From positions 1-64,000 of the forward strand of contig DLKC01000048.1 in the NCBI GenBank assembly GCA_002478885.1: a stretch of 64,000 nt of DNA. Reading direction: 5' to 3'. The notes under the pieces were generated by a model that saw only the letters and a program-made list of their open reading frames with translations, had not been told where the DNA came from and made no database searches. This document shows positions 27,414 to 35,393 of this stretch, one piece after another. Made by a program: the position numbers and the translations under genes. The stretch's first letter is position 1. Every line of letters begins with the position of its first letter. The stretch is from Chitinophagaceae bacterium UBA7600. GTDB lineage: Bacteria; Bacteroidota; Bacteroidia; Chitinophagales; Chitinophagaceae.

Positions 27414-27480
27414 CTACCAATATTTTGTCCCTGACGGGACGAGAAGCATACAAATAAAAATATCATTGAAGCATAACATG
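27414..27480 (+). repeat. 67-bp tandem repeat unit 2 (REP-like hairpin)
   Basis: Second copy with hairpin GTCCC-TGAC-GGGAC. It ends about 95 bases before the adenine deaminase start, so any promoter of that gene must lie within or just after the repeats. Confidence 0.85.
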
Positions 27481-27575
27481 CTATTTCGGTTGGTAGGGAC
27501 AGCAACCGATTGAAGCAACTTCTTTTTTTCTGCCATTTCAACATAAGTTTTTTTGTGCAGTATCTTCAACAAAAA

Positions 27576-29219
27576 ATGTATCGCATGGAAAAGGAGGATG
27601 TTATTATAAGGGGGAATCTTGTTGATGTATGGACGAGAACAATTTATCCTGCTGCCATAACGATTTCGGAAGGAAAGATCAAACGTATCGATCAGGATAA
27701 CGGGGTTTACCCGCATTATATTCTTCCGGGATTTACAGACAGCCATGTGCACATAGAAAGCAGCATGATCATACCAAGTGAGTTTGCCAGGCTGGCAACG
27801 GCTCATGGCACTGTGGCAACGGTGAGCGACCCACATGAGATCGCCAATGTATGCGGGATCGAAGGCGTTGAGTACATGATCGCCAATGGAAAGAAAGTGC
27901 CTTTCAAATTCAATTTTGGCGCACCAAGCTGTGTGCCTGCCACAACGTTTGAAACAGCAGGCGATGCACTCGATAGCGGAGCAGTTAAAATGCTGTTGGA
28001 TAAGCCTGAAATAAAGTACCTGAGCGAGATGATGAATTTTCCGGGTGTTTTATCCAACGATGACGAAGTGATAAAAAAGATCGGAGCCGCCCATGCGCTT
28101 GGCAAACCTGTTGACGGGCATGCGCCCGGTTTAAGAGGCGAACAGGCCAGGCAATATATCGGGGCAGGCATCAGCACCGACCATGAGTGTTTTACCAAAG
28201 AAGAGGCGCTTGATAAGTTACAGTATGGCATGAAAATTCTTATAAGAGAAGGCAGCGCTGCCAAAAATTTTGAAGCATTGATCGGTTTACTCAACGACCA
28301 TGCAGACAGGATGATGTTTTGCAGCGACGATAAACACCCCGACAGTTTAGCCGAAGGCCATATCAACAGACTTTGCACACGTGCCGTTGCCAAAGGCATT
28401 GATGTATTTAACATATTGCAGGCCGCCTGTGTGAATCCGGTTTTGCACTATAAGCTCGATGTTGGTTTGTTGCGCCAGGGAGATGATGCGGATTTTATCG
28501 TGGTGCGTGATCTTATTGATTTCAGTGTTTTACAGACATATATCAATGGCGAACTCGTTGCGGAAAACGGGCAATCTTTAATCGCACCTGTAGCAGAAAC
28601 CACCATCAACCGTTTTGATTGTGCAATGATCAGCGACGGAGACTTAAGGGTCGCTTACAACAGCGAAGCAACTATTCCAGTGATTGAGGCATTGGATGGC
28701 CAGCTCATCACCAACAGGCTTATGTTACCACCGACGGTGATGCAAGGATTGATCGTTCCTGACATTGAAAGAGATATTTTAAAAGTTGTGGTGGTTAACC
28801 GTTATAAGACTGCGCCAGTTGCAAAAGCATTTATCCGAAACTTCGCGTTTAAGAGCGGTGCGATTGCTTCGAGCGTGGCTCATGACAGTCACAACATCAT
28901 TGCGGTTGGCGTTGATGATGAAAGCATTGCCAGGGCTGTAAACCTTGTGATTGAGCACAAGGGCGGCGTGAGTTGCATTAATGGCCCCGAAGAGAAAGTG
29001 ATCGCCCTTCCTGTTGCGGGCCTGATGAGTAATGAAGACGGTTACAAGGTGGCAGCAGCTTATACTGCAATAGACCGGATGGCAAAGTCGATGGGATCGT
29101 CCCTCTCCGCTCCTTTCATGACGTTAAGCTTTATGGCCTTGCTGGTGATCCCGAAATTAAAGCTGAGCGATTTTGGATTATTCGATGGAGAAAAGTTTGA
29201 GTTTGTACATGTTCAATAA
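27576..29219 (+). CDS. ade: adenine deaminase
   Basis: About 547 residues; a metal-dependent amidohydrolase that converts adenine to hypoxanthine in purine salvage. The first metal-binding motif HVHIESS is at 57-63. [18 protein letters not shown], a STDHE segment and FCSDDKHPD follow in the canonical order, and the C-terminal ade domain is present ([20 protein letters not shown]). The frame is open from 27510, but the ATG at 27576 ([14 protein letters not shown]) or 27585 fits the family; the earlier codons look non-coding. It is monocistronic and convergent with the DUF2851 gene. Confidence 0.93.
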   Translation: MYRMEKEDVIIRGNLVDVWTRTIYPAAITISEGKIKRIDQDNGVYPHYILPGFTDSHVHIESSMIIPSEFARLATAHGTVATVSDPHEIANVCGIEGVEYMIANGKKVPFKFNFGAPSCVPATTFETAGDALDSGAVKMLLDKPEIKYLSEMMNFPGVLSNDDEVIKKIGAAHALGKPVDGHAPGLRGEQARQYIGAGISTDHECFTKEEALDKLQYGMKILIREGSAAKNFEALIGLLNDHADRMMFCSDDKHPDSLAEGHINRLCTRAVAKGIDVFNILQAACVNPVLHYKLDVGLLRQGDDADFIVVRDLIDFSVLQTYINGELVAENGQSLIAPVAETTINRFDCAMISDGDLRVAYNSEATIPVIEALDGQLITNRLMLPPTVMQGLIVPDIERDILKVVVVNRYKTAPVAKAFIRNFAFKSGAIASSVAHDSHNIIAVGVDDESIARAVNLVIEHKGGVSCINGPEEKVIALPVAGLMSNEDGYKVAAAYTAIDRMAKSMGSSLSAPFMTLSFMALLVIPKLKLSDFGLFDGEKFEFVHVQ

Positions 29220-29266
29220 CAGATAACAAGTAAACGAGCACGACGCCAGTTAAGCCGGCTCACTTA

Positions 29267-30535
29267 TTATTCTTTCAGCAGCTTATTGCCAATGGCACAT
29301 TGCAAACAGCTTTTTTGATCGCAGTAATGTTGTTTCAATTCAAGCAATGCCTGTGAGTCGAGCGCATTGTCATTTGCGACACCCAACTTTTTCCAGGCTT
29401 TGGTTATGTTGTTCTGCTCCGGTGAGAGTTGTGAAAGGTGCTGCATAGCCAGCTCTTTCCACTGCGGGGCATTGTGCGCCATTCCATAAGCAAACAGTAC
29501 CGGCACTATGGTATTGATGATAATATTGTCTGTCATACTATGCCCAAGATTCTTTGGTTTGTATTCAAGCGATTCATCAAAGTGATAGTGGTAATGCCAA
29601 TAGTCGTTGGCGGTAACATTGAGTAATTTGCGTAATGGGCCAACGTCTTTTGTCTCCAGTATTTTTGAAAACAAATGTGTTGATCGCTGCACCAGTGCTG
29701 CCAGTTGTGCCAGCCTGACCGTTGGAAAATTTGCAGGCCGCATGCGCAGGAAATCAGGCGCTTTGTGCACAGGCATTAAGTTGTGCTTCTTCGCGATGAA
29801 CCGGTATTCGCGCTGCAGGAGTTTTGGATAGTCTTCTTGAAATTCCCCTTCAAGCAAACCTGACTGGCCGAGGAGCAATGCCTCAAGCTGGTTAAGCTGG
29901 TATTTGTGTTTGGCAAGGATATTTACCGCAATTGATTTTGCCATTTGTTCAAACGCATCGGCATTAACTTTGATGCCAAAGTTGCGGGCAAGCAGCCACC
30001 AGAATGCTTCTTCCCAATGATTGCCGGCCTGTTCCAGGTTAGCCAATACGATGTTCGCCTTTCGTTGTAACCGTTCTGCCACAAGCCTCTCCTTCCAGGA
30101 AAGCCAGCTTACGCGACTCAACAATGGCAAAAAATTTTCGCAGGCAACAAAACCTCTTGCAAGCATTAATTGCTCGTAGTGCTGCAGCATTATCCCCGAA
30201 ACATGCGATTGCAATTCAAGTGTCGGCAACAGGTTCTGCTGCTGGTCGAACAAATCTTTATCGTTGTTCCAGACAACATGCAGGATAATGTTTGCATAAT
30301 TCTTATCGCTTTCATGGTGATGCAGTAACCAGTCAGATGCATTGACGTGCAGTTCAATATTGCCGGCCCAGGTGGTTCCGCCAATTTTTATTTTAGCTTC
30401 TTTAAAATCGGGGCCCTGGTTAAGATTGTGTTGCCCCGGTTGCAGGATCATCAGCGGATTGCCTTCGGTTGTAGCAAGATTGTGCTTGTTGAAGTATTGG
30501 AATTGCCAGATAAACTGCAGCAGGTTTTCGTTCAT
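29267..30535 (-). CDS. DUF2851 family protein
   Basis: A 422-residue cytoplasmic protein of a family almost confined to Bacteroidota. The conserved start is visible (ENLLQFIWQFQYFNKHNL, then GQHNLNQGPDFKEAKIKIGGTTWAGNIELHV-type region, with HYxNVILHVVW as YANIILHVVW). A C-terminal four-cysteine-like tail CDQKSCLQCAIG may bind metal. The function is unestablished. It is the last gene of a minus-strand run that begins at 34104, with 69 bases to maf. Length is normal. Confidence 0.88.
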   Translation of the reverse strand: MNENLLQFIWQFQYFNKHNLATTEGNPLMILQPGQHNLNQGPDFKEAKIKIGGTTWAGNIELHVNASDWLLHHHESDKNYANIILHVVWNNDKDLFDQQQNLLPTLELQSHVSGIMLQHYEQLMLARGFVACENFLPLLSRVSWLSWKERLVAERLQRKANIVLANLEQAGNHWEEAFWWLLARNFGIKVNADAFEQMAKSIAVNILAKHKYQLNQLEALLLGQSGLLEGEFQEDYPKLLQREYRFIAKKHNLMPVHKAPDFLRMRPANFPTVRLAQLAALVQRSTHLFSKILETKDVGPLRKLLNVTANDYWHYHYHFDESLEYKPKNLGHSMTDNIIINTIVPVLFAYGMAHNAPQWKELAMQHLSQLSPEQNNITKAWKKLGVANDNALDSQALLELKQHYCDQKSCLQCAIGNKLLKE

Positions 30536-30604
30536 AAAACATGTTCAAGGTTGAGTGATGAAATGCCTCTTAACAAGATACATTTTCCCTGAACAATTTC
30601 ATAG

Positions 30605-31174
30605 TCAAAAATTTTCCAGCGCCTTTATAACGCGGCTTACCGGGAGCCCCATTACGTTGTAAAAATCACCGTTCACCGATTTAATGCCTACCACACCGAT
30701 CCACTCCTGTATGGCATAAGCGCCGGCCTTATCGTAAGGCTTGTACTTGTCAACATAAAATTCAACCTGCTCTTTCGTGAGATGATGAAACACCACGTCG
30801 GTTGTGTCGGCGAAGGAAACGAGCCTTTCGCCCTGCATGATCACCACACCGGTTATGACTTTATGATGCTGCCCTGACAGCGATTCAAGAATAGCGATCG
30901 CGTCGGCACGGTCAACGGGTTTGCCGATAATTTTATCAGCAAGTACAACCACCGTGTCGGCGGCGAGGATGGGCAGTTTTAGCTGGTCTGCATCGAGTTT
31001 TTCACTGATGGCTTTTGCTTTGTTTAAAGCGATATACATGGGCACTTCTATAACAGGCATGCCGGGAGGAAAGCTTTCGTCGGTTGGCTGCAGCATGATT
31101 TCAAAAGGCACTTCAGCCCATTCGAGTAACTGCTTTCTCCTGGGTGATTGTGATGCGAGTATTATTTTTTGCAT
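30605..31174 (-). CDS. maf: Maf family nucleoside triphosphate pyrophosphatase
   Basis: A 189-residue nucleotide pyrophosphatase (dTTP/UTP-type Maf), which clears non-canonical nucleotides and has been linked to division arrest. The signature SQSPRRKQLLEW begins at residue 8, LAADTVVVL (about 70-78) carries the catalytic Asp, and GKPVDRADAIAIL and the YKPYDKAGAYAIQ stretch follow. Complete, and similar in size to the E. coli proteins. It is separated from the upstream UbiA gene by a 335-base gap. Confidence 0.93.
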   Translation of the reverse strand: MQKIILASQSPRRKQLLEWAEVPFEIMLQPTDESFPPGMPVIEVPMYIALNKAKAISEKLDADQLKLPILAADTVVVLADKIIGKPVDRADAIAILESLSGQHHKVITGVVIMQGERLVSFADTTDVVFHHLTKEQVEFYVDKYKPYDKAGAYAIQEWIGVVGIKSVNGDFYNVMGLPVSRVIKALENF

Positions 31175-31324
31175 TTGCTGATGTACATTTTAAAGGCCGA
31201 CGAAATTAAGGAATCCGTTTGGGCATTTCTAGTTTAGGGCGAGCTGCAAGCTACAGGCTTTAAGCTGTGAGGCGCGGGACGGAGACAGGCGATTGCAGAT
31301 AATTACCGGTGGAGCCAATTTTTT

Positions 31325-31370
31325 TAACCACAAAATGTACAAAGGTTTCCCGAAGAACACGGAGACGTTG
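31325..31370 (+). repeat. low-complexity intergenic phrase (ACCACAAAnTGnACAAAGG-like)
   Basis: TTAACCACAAAATGTACAAA, then GGTTTCCCGAAGAACACGG. It resembles a degenerate ACAAAG/CACAGAG-rich phrase that recurs between genes of many unrelated bacteria. It lies in the 335-base gap 31175-31509, whose only other feature is the dispersed repeat at 31447. Confidence 0.3.
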
Positions 31371-31446
31371 ATTTGCGAACCGTGTCGGTTGGTAAGGAAA
31401 GCACCACTGATAAGAAAAAGTTTACCTATTGTTGAGCGGTGTTGCC

Positions 31447-31501
31447 GGTGTACAAGTGTGCGACGCAACAGCAGCTTCATAGCATTGCCAGTGCCCCGCC
31501 C
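31447..31501 (+). repeat. dispersed intergenic repeat, short form
   Basis: TGTACAAGTGTGCGACGCAA is intact at 31449-31468, followed by CAGCAGCTTC and a tail CATTGCCAGTGCCC. It lies directly 3' of the UbiA gene, which ends at 31510 on the other strand. Confidence 0.65.
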
Positions 31502-31509
31502 CTAAAAGA

Positions 31510-32445
31510 CTACCGGTAAATTTTGAAAAATATCATGGAAAGTATGCCGGTGAACATCACCAGTTTTACCGCGGTACTGAGCAGGTGAAAATCTTTGGGC
31601 GTATAAGACCCGTATAACCTGGTGAAGATCCAGACAAGTGGCGCGATGATCAACGCGATGCAATAGGCGACGCTCCACCACCAGTGAAGCCGCATGGCGT
31701 AAAGCTGCACCATTACCAGTACGCCGGTAATAACGATGATCCATACTGCAACAAAAACCTTTGTGGCATTAAGGCCCCAGACGATGGGCATGGTTTTGCA
31801 GCCATACCTGCGGTCGCCTTCCATGTCTTCCATATCTTTTACCACTTCCCTTATGAGGGAAATAACGAAGGCAAAGCCGGCGTATAAAAATGTATCCCGA
31901 AGAATGATATCTGCATTCAACCCATTGTGCGAACGCATCAGGTGGTTGTACTCGCACCAGGTGATGACCAGGATAACCCATGCTGTGAGCACTGAAATGA
32001 TGATGTTGCCAATAAGAAATTTTCTCTTGAAGGTGGTGGAGTAAACAAACAACAGAAACACGCAGGCACTGTTGGAAAAACCCAGCAGCCATATGTGGGT
32101 TGTATAATCCACATAAAACCCAATGATAACACCTGCCGCACTGAATGCGATGTGCCAGAAGATCGTCCACCGCCGTTTGATCAGCTTGTCAACTACCATT
32201 TTACCGGGCTTGTTAACAAGATCGATATTGAGATCGAAATAGTCATTGATGATATAGCCCGCAGCCGCGATAAGTACAGAAGAAAGGCAAATGAGGACAA
32301 AGTTGAGCCCGTAAACATTTGGGTGCACGGTACTATTCGCAAAAACCGGCATGATCACACAGTACACGAGGAGAAATTGTGTAAGGGCAATAAATACAAG
32401 GTTTGGCCAACGTATGAGTTTTAGAAATGCGGATATAAGTGTCAA
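31510..32445 (-). CDS. UbiA prenyltransferase, geranylgeranylglycerol-phosphate geranylgeranyltransferase-like
   Basis: A 311-residue integral membrane prenyltransferase with about eight to nine helices. The first Mg-diphosphate motif is NDYFDLNIDLVNKP (67-80) and the second is REVVKDMEDMEGD (about 198-210). The latter resembles the DGGGP-synthase branch that in archaea makes ether lipids. In Bacteroidota the true acceptor of this branch is uncertain. It sits between the KdsC-like and Maf genes in a minus-strand block. Confidence 0.88.
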   Translation of the reverse strand: MTLISAFLKLIRWPNLVFIALTQFLLVYCVIMPVFANSTVHPNVYGLNFVLICLSSVLIAAAGYIINDYFDLNIDLVNKPGKMVVDKLIKRRWTIFWHIAFSAAGVIIGFYVDYTTHIWLLGFSNSACVFLLFVYSTTFKRKFLIGNIIISVLTAWVILVITWCEYNHLMRSHNGLNADIILRDTFLYAGFAFVISLIREVVKDMEDMEGDRRYGCKTMPIVWGLNATKVFVAVWIIVITGVLVMVQLYAMRLHWWWSVAYCIALIIAPLVWIFTRLYGSYTPKDFHLLSTAVKLVMFTGILSMIFFKIYR

Positions 32446-32494
32446 ACAGAAAAATTAAGGTTGCAAGTTAAAAACAATCGTTGTGTAAATAAAA

Positions 32495-33016
32495 TTATTG
32501 GGATTTAATCTGAGTATCGATACTCCAGTCGTTTCGCAGTTTCAGTACTTTTTCGATCACGTCCCTGGCGCAGCCTGCACCACCGGCCACGGGTGAAATG
32601 TATTTGGCTATTTCCCTTATTTCGGCCACTGCATCTGCGGGGCAGCAAGGCAGCCCCACCATTGTCATTACATCGTGGTCGGGAATATCATCGCCCATAA
32701 AAAGTATTTCATTATACGCCAGCTGGTTCTGCTGCATATATTCCTCCAGTAGCTTCTTTTTATTTTCTACCCGCATAAAAACCTGCTTTACCCCCAGTTT
32801 AAGCAGGCGGTCCTGTACCTCCGGGGAATTGCCCCCCGAAATGATCACCACGTGGTACCCTTTTTTTACGGCGAGCTGCAGTGCATAGCCGTCTTTTATG
32901 TTCATACGGCGGGCCATGAGCCCATCGGATAATATAAGAAGGCTTCCGTCGGTAAGTACGCCATCCACATCAAAAACAAAAGTGGTAACCGGTTTAAAAA
33001 GTTCCAATACGTTCAT
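32495..33016 (-). CDS. kdsC: KdsC-like HAD phosphatase (3-deoxy-D-manno-octulosonate 8-phosphate phosphatase)
   Basis: A 173-residue type C0 HAD hydrolase without cap domain, the KdsC group that dephosphorylates KDO-8-P in lipopolysaccharide synthesis. HAD motif I is FDVDGVLTDG (15-24), motif II is the S in VVIISGGNS, and motif IV is MGDDIPD. The C-terminal GGAGCARDVIEKVL is the family tail that completes the neighbouring subunit's active site. Related bacterial paralogues act on other sugar phosphates, so the substrate is probable rather than certain. It is 49 bases upstream of the UbiA gene. Confidence 0.85.
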   Translation of the reverse strand: MNVLELFKPVTTFVFDVDGVLTDGSLLILSDGLMARRMNIKDGYALQLAVKKGYHVVIISGGNSPEVQDRLLKLGVKQVFMRVENKKKLLEEYMQQNQLAYNEILFMGDDIPDHDVMTMVGLPCCPADAVAEIREIAKYISPVAGGAGCARDVIEKVLKLRNDWSIDTQIKSQ

Positions 33017-33189
33017 ATTTACAATATCCCCGAAAGGATGTTTATTTTCACGATAAAATAAAAACGGAAAGTAGCCATTTTACGATAAAGGCCAACGGTG
33101 AAATTGACAAGCGCGATTAAAGGAATTTAAGGAACCGGATTGTCACTGTTTTAATCCTTAACAGCGGGCAGGAAAAAAAACCTGTCAAA

Positions 33190-33303
33190 AAAAATGAAAC
33201 AAACACTTGTTCGTTCGAAAAAATATCCCTTATTTTACGCCTCTTTACAATCGGTTGCTTGCTCATAACAATTCCCTGCCTGTTTTCCGGCGGGGATTTT
33301 TTA
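33190..33303 (+). ncRNA. candidate small RNA ending in an orphan terminator
   Basis: Between kdsC (start 33016) and the DUF2520 gene (end 33337), both on the minus strand, the plus strand carries a good terminator with no gene upstream. An upstream TTG (in ACACTTGTTC, near 33208) is followed 21 bases later by TATTTTAC, which is loosely promoter-like. A transcript from there would be about 60-90 nt. Nothing identifies a family. Alternatively this is antisense readthrough control. The rest of the 320-base gap is AT-rich and unassigned. Confidence 0.3.
33273..33303 (+). terminator. orphan rho-independent terminator
   Basis: TCCCTGCC (33273-33280) pairs with GGCGGGGA (33289-33296), one T-G pair, followed by six T. 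No plus-strand protein gene precedes it within 3.8 kb. Confidence 0.65.
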
Positions 33304-33336
33304 TTGTATAGATCATGTATTATGCCCTGTTTTGCA

Positions 33337-34104
33337 TCAAACGGGCGATTGGTAAAAACCGGTAATACTTTCGCTGAACAATTGGTAAACAGACTGTAAG
33401 GATGGGTATTCGCCGAGCAGCTGCAGGTGCTTTTCAATGGTTTGTCCGTCGCCCCGTATCGCCGGGCCTGTTTGTAAATTTTCCGCGCTGTTCAATGCCA
33501 GCCGGCCAGCTACTTCTTTGATCAATGGGTGAAGCAGGTTGAAATCAAGCCCTTCTGCCTGGCAGTAGCGGTGAGCAAGGGCATATAAATGGTTGGTAAA
33601 ATTTGAAACAATTACTGCGGACAAATGCATTTTCAGGCGCTCCGCATCTCCTGCCTGTTGCACAAAGCCGGAAAGCGTTTTCGCAAAATGGCTGATCGTT
33701 TGGGTTGCACTGTTGCTACTGCCATCAATTAAAAATGGGATAACCGGGACTGTTTTCAATTCTTTTCTCAGGCTTTGCAGGGGATACAGCACACCGTAAC
33801 GATCGCCGGCAGGCTTAAGCACTTCTTTTGAAACCGCGCCGGAAGTATGCAGCACCAACGCGTTGCAACCTGTTAGTTCGTCGGCTACAGCAGCAACGGC
33901 CGTATCGGATACAGCAATAATATACAGCTCACTGTTCAATTCAGCGCTGGCAGACGGTAACCATACAGCACCAAGTTCTTCTGCCAGCGAATTTCCCGAA
34001 ACAGGGTTGCGGCTGATGATCGCATCTATGCTGTGGCCGGTTTGTTTGATCAACCTTCCAAGTACTGTTGCAACATTACCCGACCCTATGAGGCTTACAT
34101 TCAT
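33337..34104 (-). CDS. Rossmann-like / DUF2520 domain protein
   Basis: About 255 residues from ATG 34104 (MNVSLIGSGNVATVLGRLIK). It has an N-terminal NAD(P)-binding Rossmann fold with GSGNVA and a C-terminal DUF2520 helical domain (ERLKMHLSAVIVSNFTNHLYALAHRYC), the arrangement of F420/NADP-dependent reductase relatives. The reaction is unknown. It heads the minus-strand block DUF2520, KdsC, UbiA, Maf, DUF2851, an order that I recall as recurrent in Bacteroidota. An earlier in-frame ATG at 34137 would overlap the divergent gene's start region and is less likely. A 106-residue opposite-frame reading at 33117-33437 is rejected. Confidence 0.82.
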   Translation of the reverse strand: MNVSLIGSGNVATVLGRLIKQTGHSIDAIISRNPVSGNSLAEELGAVWLPSASAELNSELYIIAVSDTAVAAVADELTGCNALVLHTSGAVSKEVLKPAGDRYGVLYPLQSLRKELKTVPVIPFLIDGSSNSATQTISHFAKTLSGFVQQAGDAERLKMHLSAVIVSNFTNHLYALAHRYCQAEGLDFNLLHPLIKEVAGRLALNSAENLQTGPAIRGDGQTIEKHLQLLGEYPSLQSVYQLFSESITGFYQSPV

Positions 34105-34123
34105 ATCTTTGGTCTTTATACTT

Positions 34124-34987
34124 ATGATACAACTCAATTTAACGCAAAGAATCGTTCTCCGGTATTACAAAACAAAGATAAAGTTGCTGTCCAGGTTCTC
34201 CCCGCAAAAAGCTGCCGAATACACCCTCCAGCTTTTTTTTACGCCTTATATAAAAAACAACAAAATGGAGCGGCCTGCGATCTTTCACAAAGGTGAGCCA
34301 CTCTCCTTCCCTTTCAATGGCAATACCATCAATGGCTTCCGCTGGCGGTCGCAGCATATGAATGCACCCACGATCCTTGTCTGTCATGGTATGAACAGTT
34401 GCAGTTACCGTTTTGAAAAATACATCCACCTGCTGCTGCAACACAACGTAAATGTTTATGCTTTCGATGCACAGGCGCATGGCAAGAGCACAGGCAAAAT
34501 ACTGAATGCGGTTATCTACAGCGAAATCATTGAACAGGTAGAGGTCAGGTACGGGCCGCTGAATGGCATCATCGCCCATTCCATAGCGGGAATGGCAACT
34601 TCATTTGCCATGGAGCGATTGCAGAAGCCACCGATTAAGCTTGTGTTGATTGCCCCGGCCACGGAAACGGTTACGGCCGTGGATAATTTCTTCCGGATCT
34701 TTAACCTCGATGAAGGTTTCAGGAGCATATTCGACCGCACCGTGCAGGAGTTGCGCGGCCTGCCTGTTTCCTGGTACTCCGCAACGAGGGCTGTAAAAAA
34801 TATTGCCAACCCCGTGCTGTGGATCCACGACGAAGACGATATCATTTGCCCGTACGCCGACACTACTGAAATACGCAACCTGCAGCTGCCCAACGTCAGG
34901 TTTATCACAACAAAGGGACTTGGTCATAACAAGATCTACCGCGATAAGGAGGTTCAAAAAACGATCATTGATTTTGTTACAAGCTAA
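34124..34987 (+). CDS. alpha/beta hydrolase
   Basis: About 287 residues. The alpha/beta hydrolase fold is shown by the oxyanion region VCHGMNSCSYRF, the nucleophile elbow AHSIAGMA (Ser, with Ala replacing the first Gly of G-x-S-x-G), IHDEDDI (candidate Asp) and GLGHNKIYRD (catalytic His). The start is ATG 34124 (MIQLNLTQRIVLRYYKTKIKLL); the frame is open to 33863, but that extension overlaps the divergent DUF2520 gene on the other strand. Substrate unknown; probably cytoplasmic or membrane-associated. Confidence 0.82.
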   Translation: MIQLNLTQRIVLRYYKTKIKLLSRFSPQKAAEYTLQLFFTPYIKNNKMERPAIFHKGEPLSFPFNGNTINGFRWRSQHMNAPTILVCHGMNSCSYRFEKYIHLLLQHNVNVYAFDAQAHGKSTGKILNAVIYSEIIEQVEVRYGPLNGIIAHSIAGMATSFAMERLQKPPIKLVLIAPATETVTAVDNFFRIFNLDEGFRSIFDRTVQELRGLPVSWYSATRAVKNIANPVLWIHDEDDIICPYADTTEIRNLQLPNVRFITTKGLGHNKIYRDKEVQKTIIDFVTS

Positions 34988-35002
34988 CTGCATTAAAAAA
35001 AG

Positions 35003-35063
35003 ATTTTGTGCCCGGCAGAAGTATTTCAATGCATCTTCGTTGCGTCGCACACTTGTACAGCAG
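35003..35063 (-). repeat. dispersed intergenic repeat, short form
   Basis: Minus-orientation copy with the full head: GTTGCGTCGCACACTTGTAC at 35039-35058, and tail TGTGCCCGGCAGAAG at its left. It lies in the 406-base gap between the hydrolase and topA, which also holds the long-form copy at 35298-35342. No other feature was seen there. Confidence 0.7.
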
Positions 35064-35297
35064 ATCAATGCGCGGCAAAACGGCAAGGTTTGCACAACAG
35101 CAAAAACTGAGCACGGAAAAATGTTTTTACACAATATTTTCCTGTTAAAATCATTCACGCGGCCGTGGATTCATGCGAGGCAGTTTTTTTTGTGTTTTAA
35201 ATGATTGCTTTAATATTGCATCGCTTGACAGCGCACATTGCAGCACGGTAATGCCGGCGAGCGCAACAAAACAAATGCTTTGTTCACCACTGGCCAA

Positions 35298-35342
35298 AAC
35301 GCTGAAGTGTGCGATGCCGGATAAGCCGGCACTGTCGCGCAG
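35298..35342 (+). repeat. dispersed intergenic repeat, long form
   Basis: CGCTGAAGTGTGCGATGCCG, then GATAAGCCGGCACTG and TCGCGCAG. Same head and left core as the short form, but an insert of about 20 bases splits the core. It is head-to-head with the copy at 35003-35063. Confidence 0.6.
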
Positions 35343-35393
35343 TTGGTTTTAAGCACATTATACAGTTGGGAACATAACAATACAAAAACAGAC

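Noticed and set aside
27347..27480. Two tandem 67-bp repeats considered as a CRISPR array
   Set aside because: The units are directly adjacent with no variable spacers, there are only two, and no cas gene is nearby. The hairpin and the neighbouring Y1 transposase explain them better.
33117..33437. 106-residue minus-strand open frame
   Set aside because: It overlaps the end of the DUF2520 gene in another frame, has no family resemblance and spans the orphan terminator.
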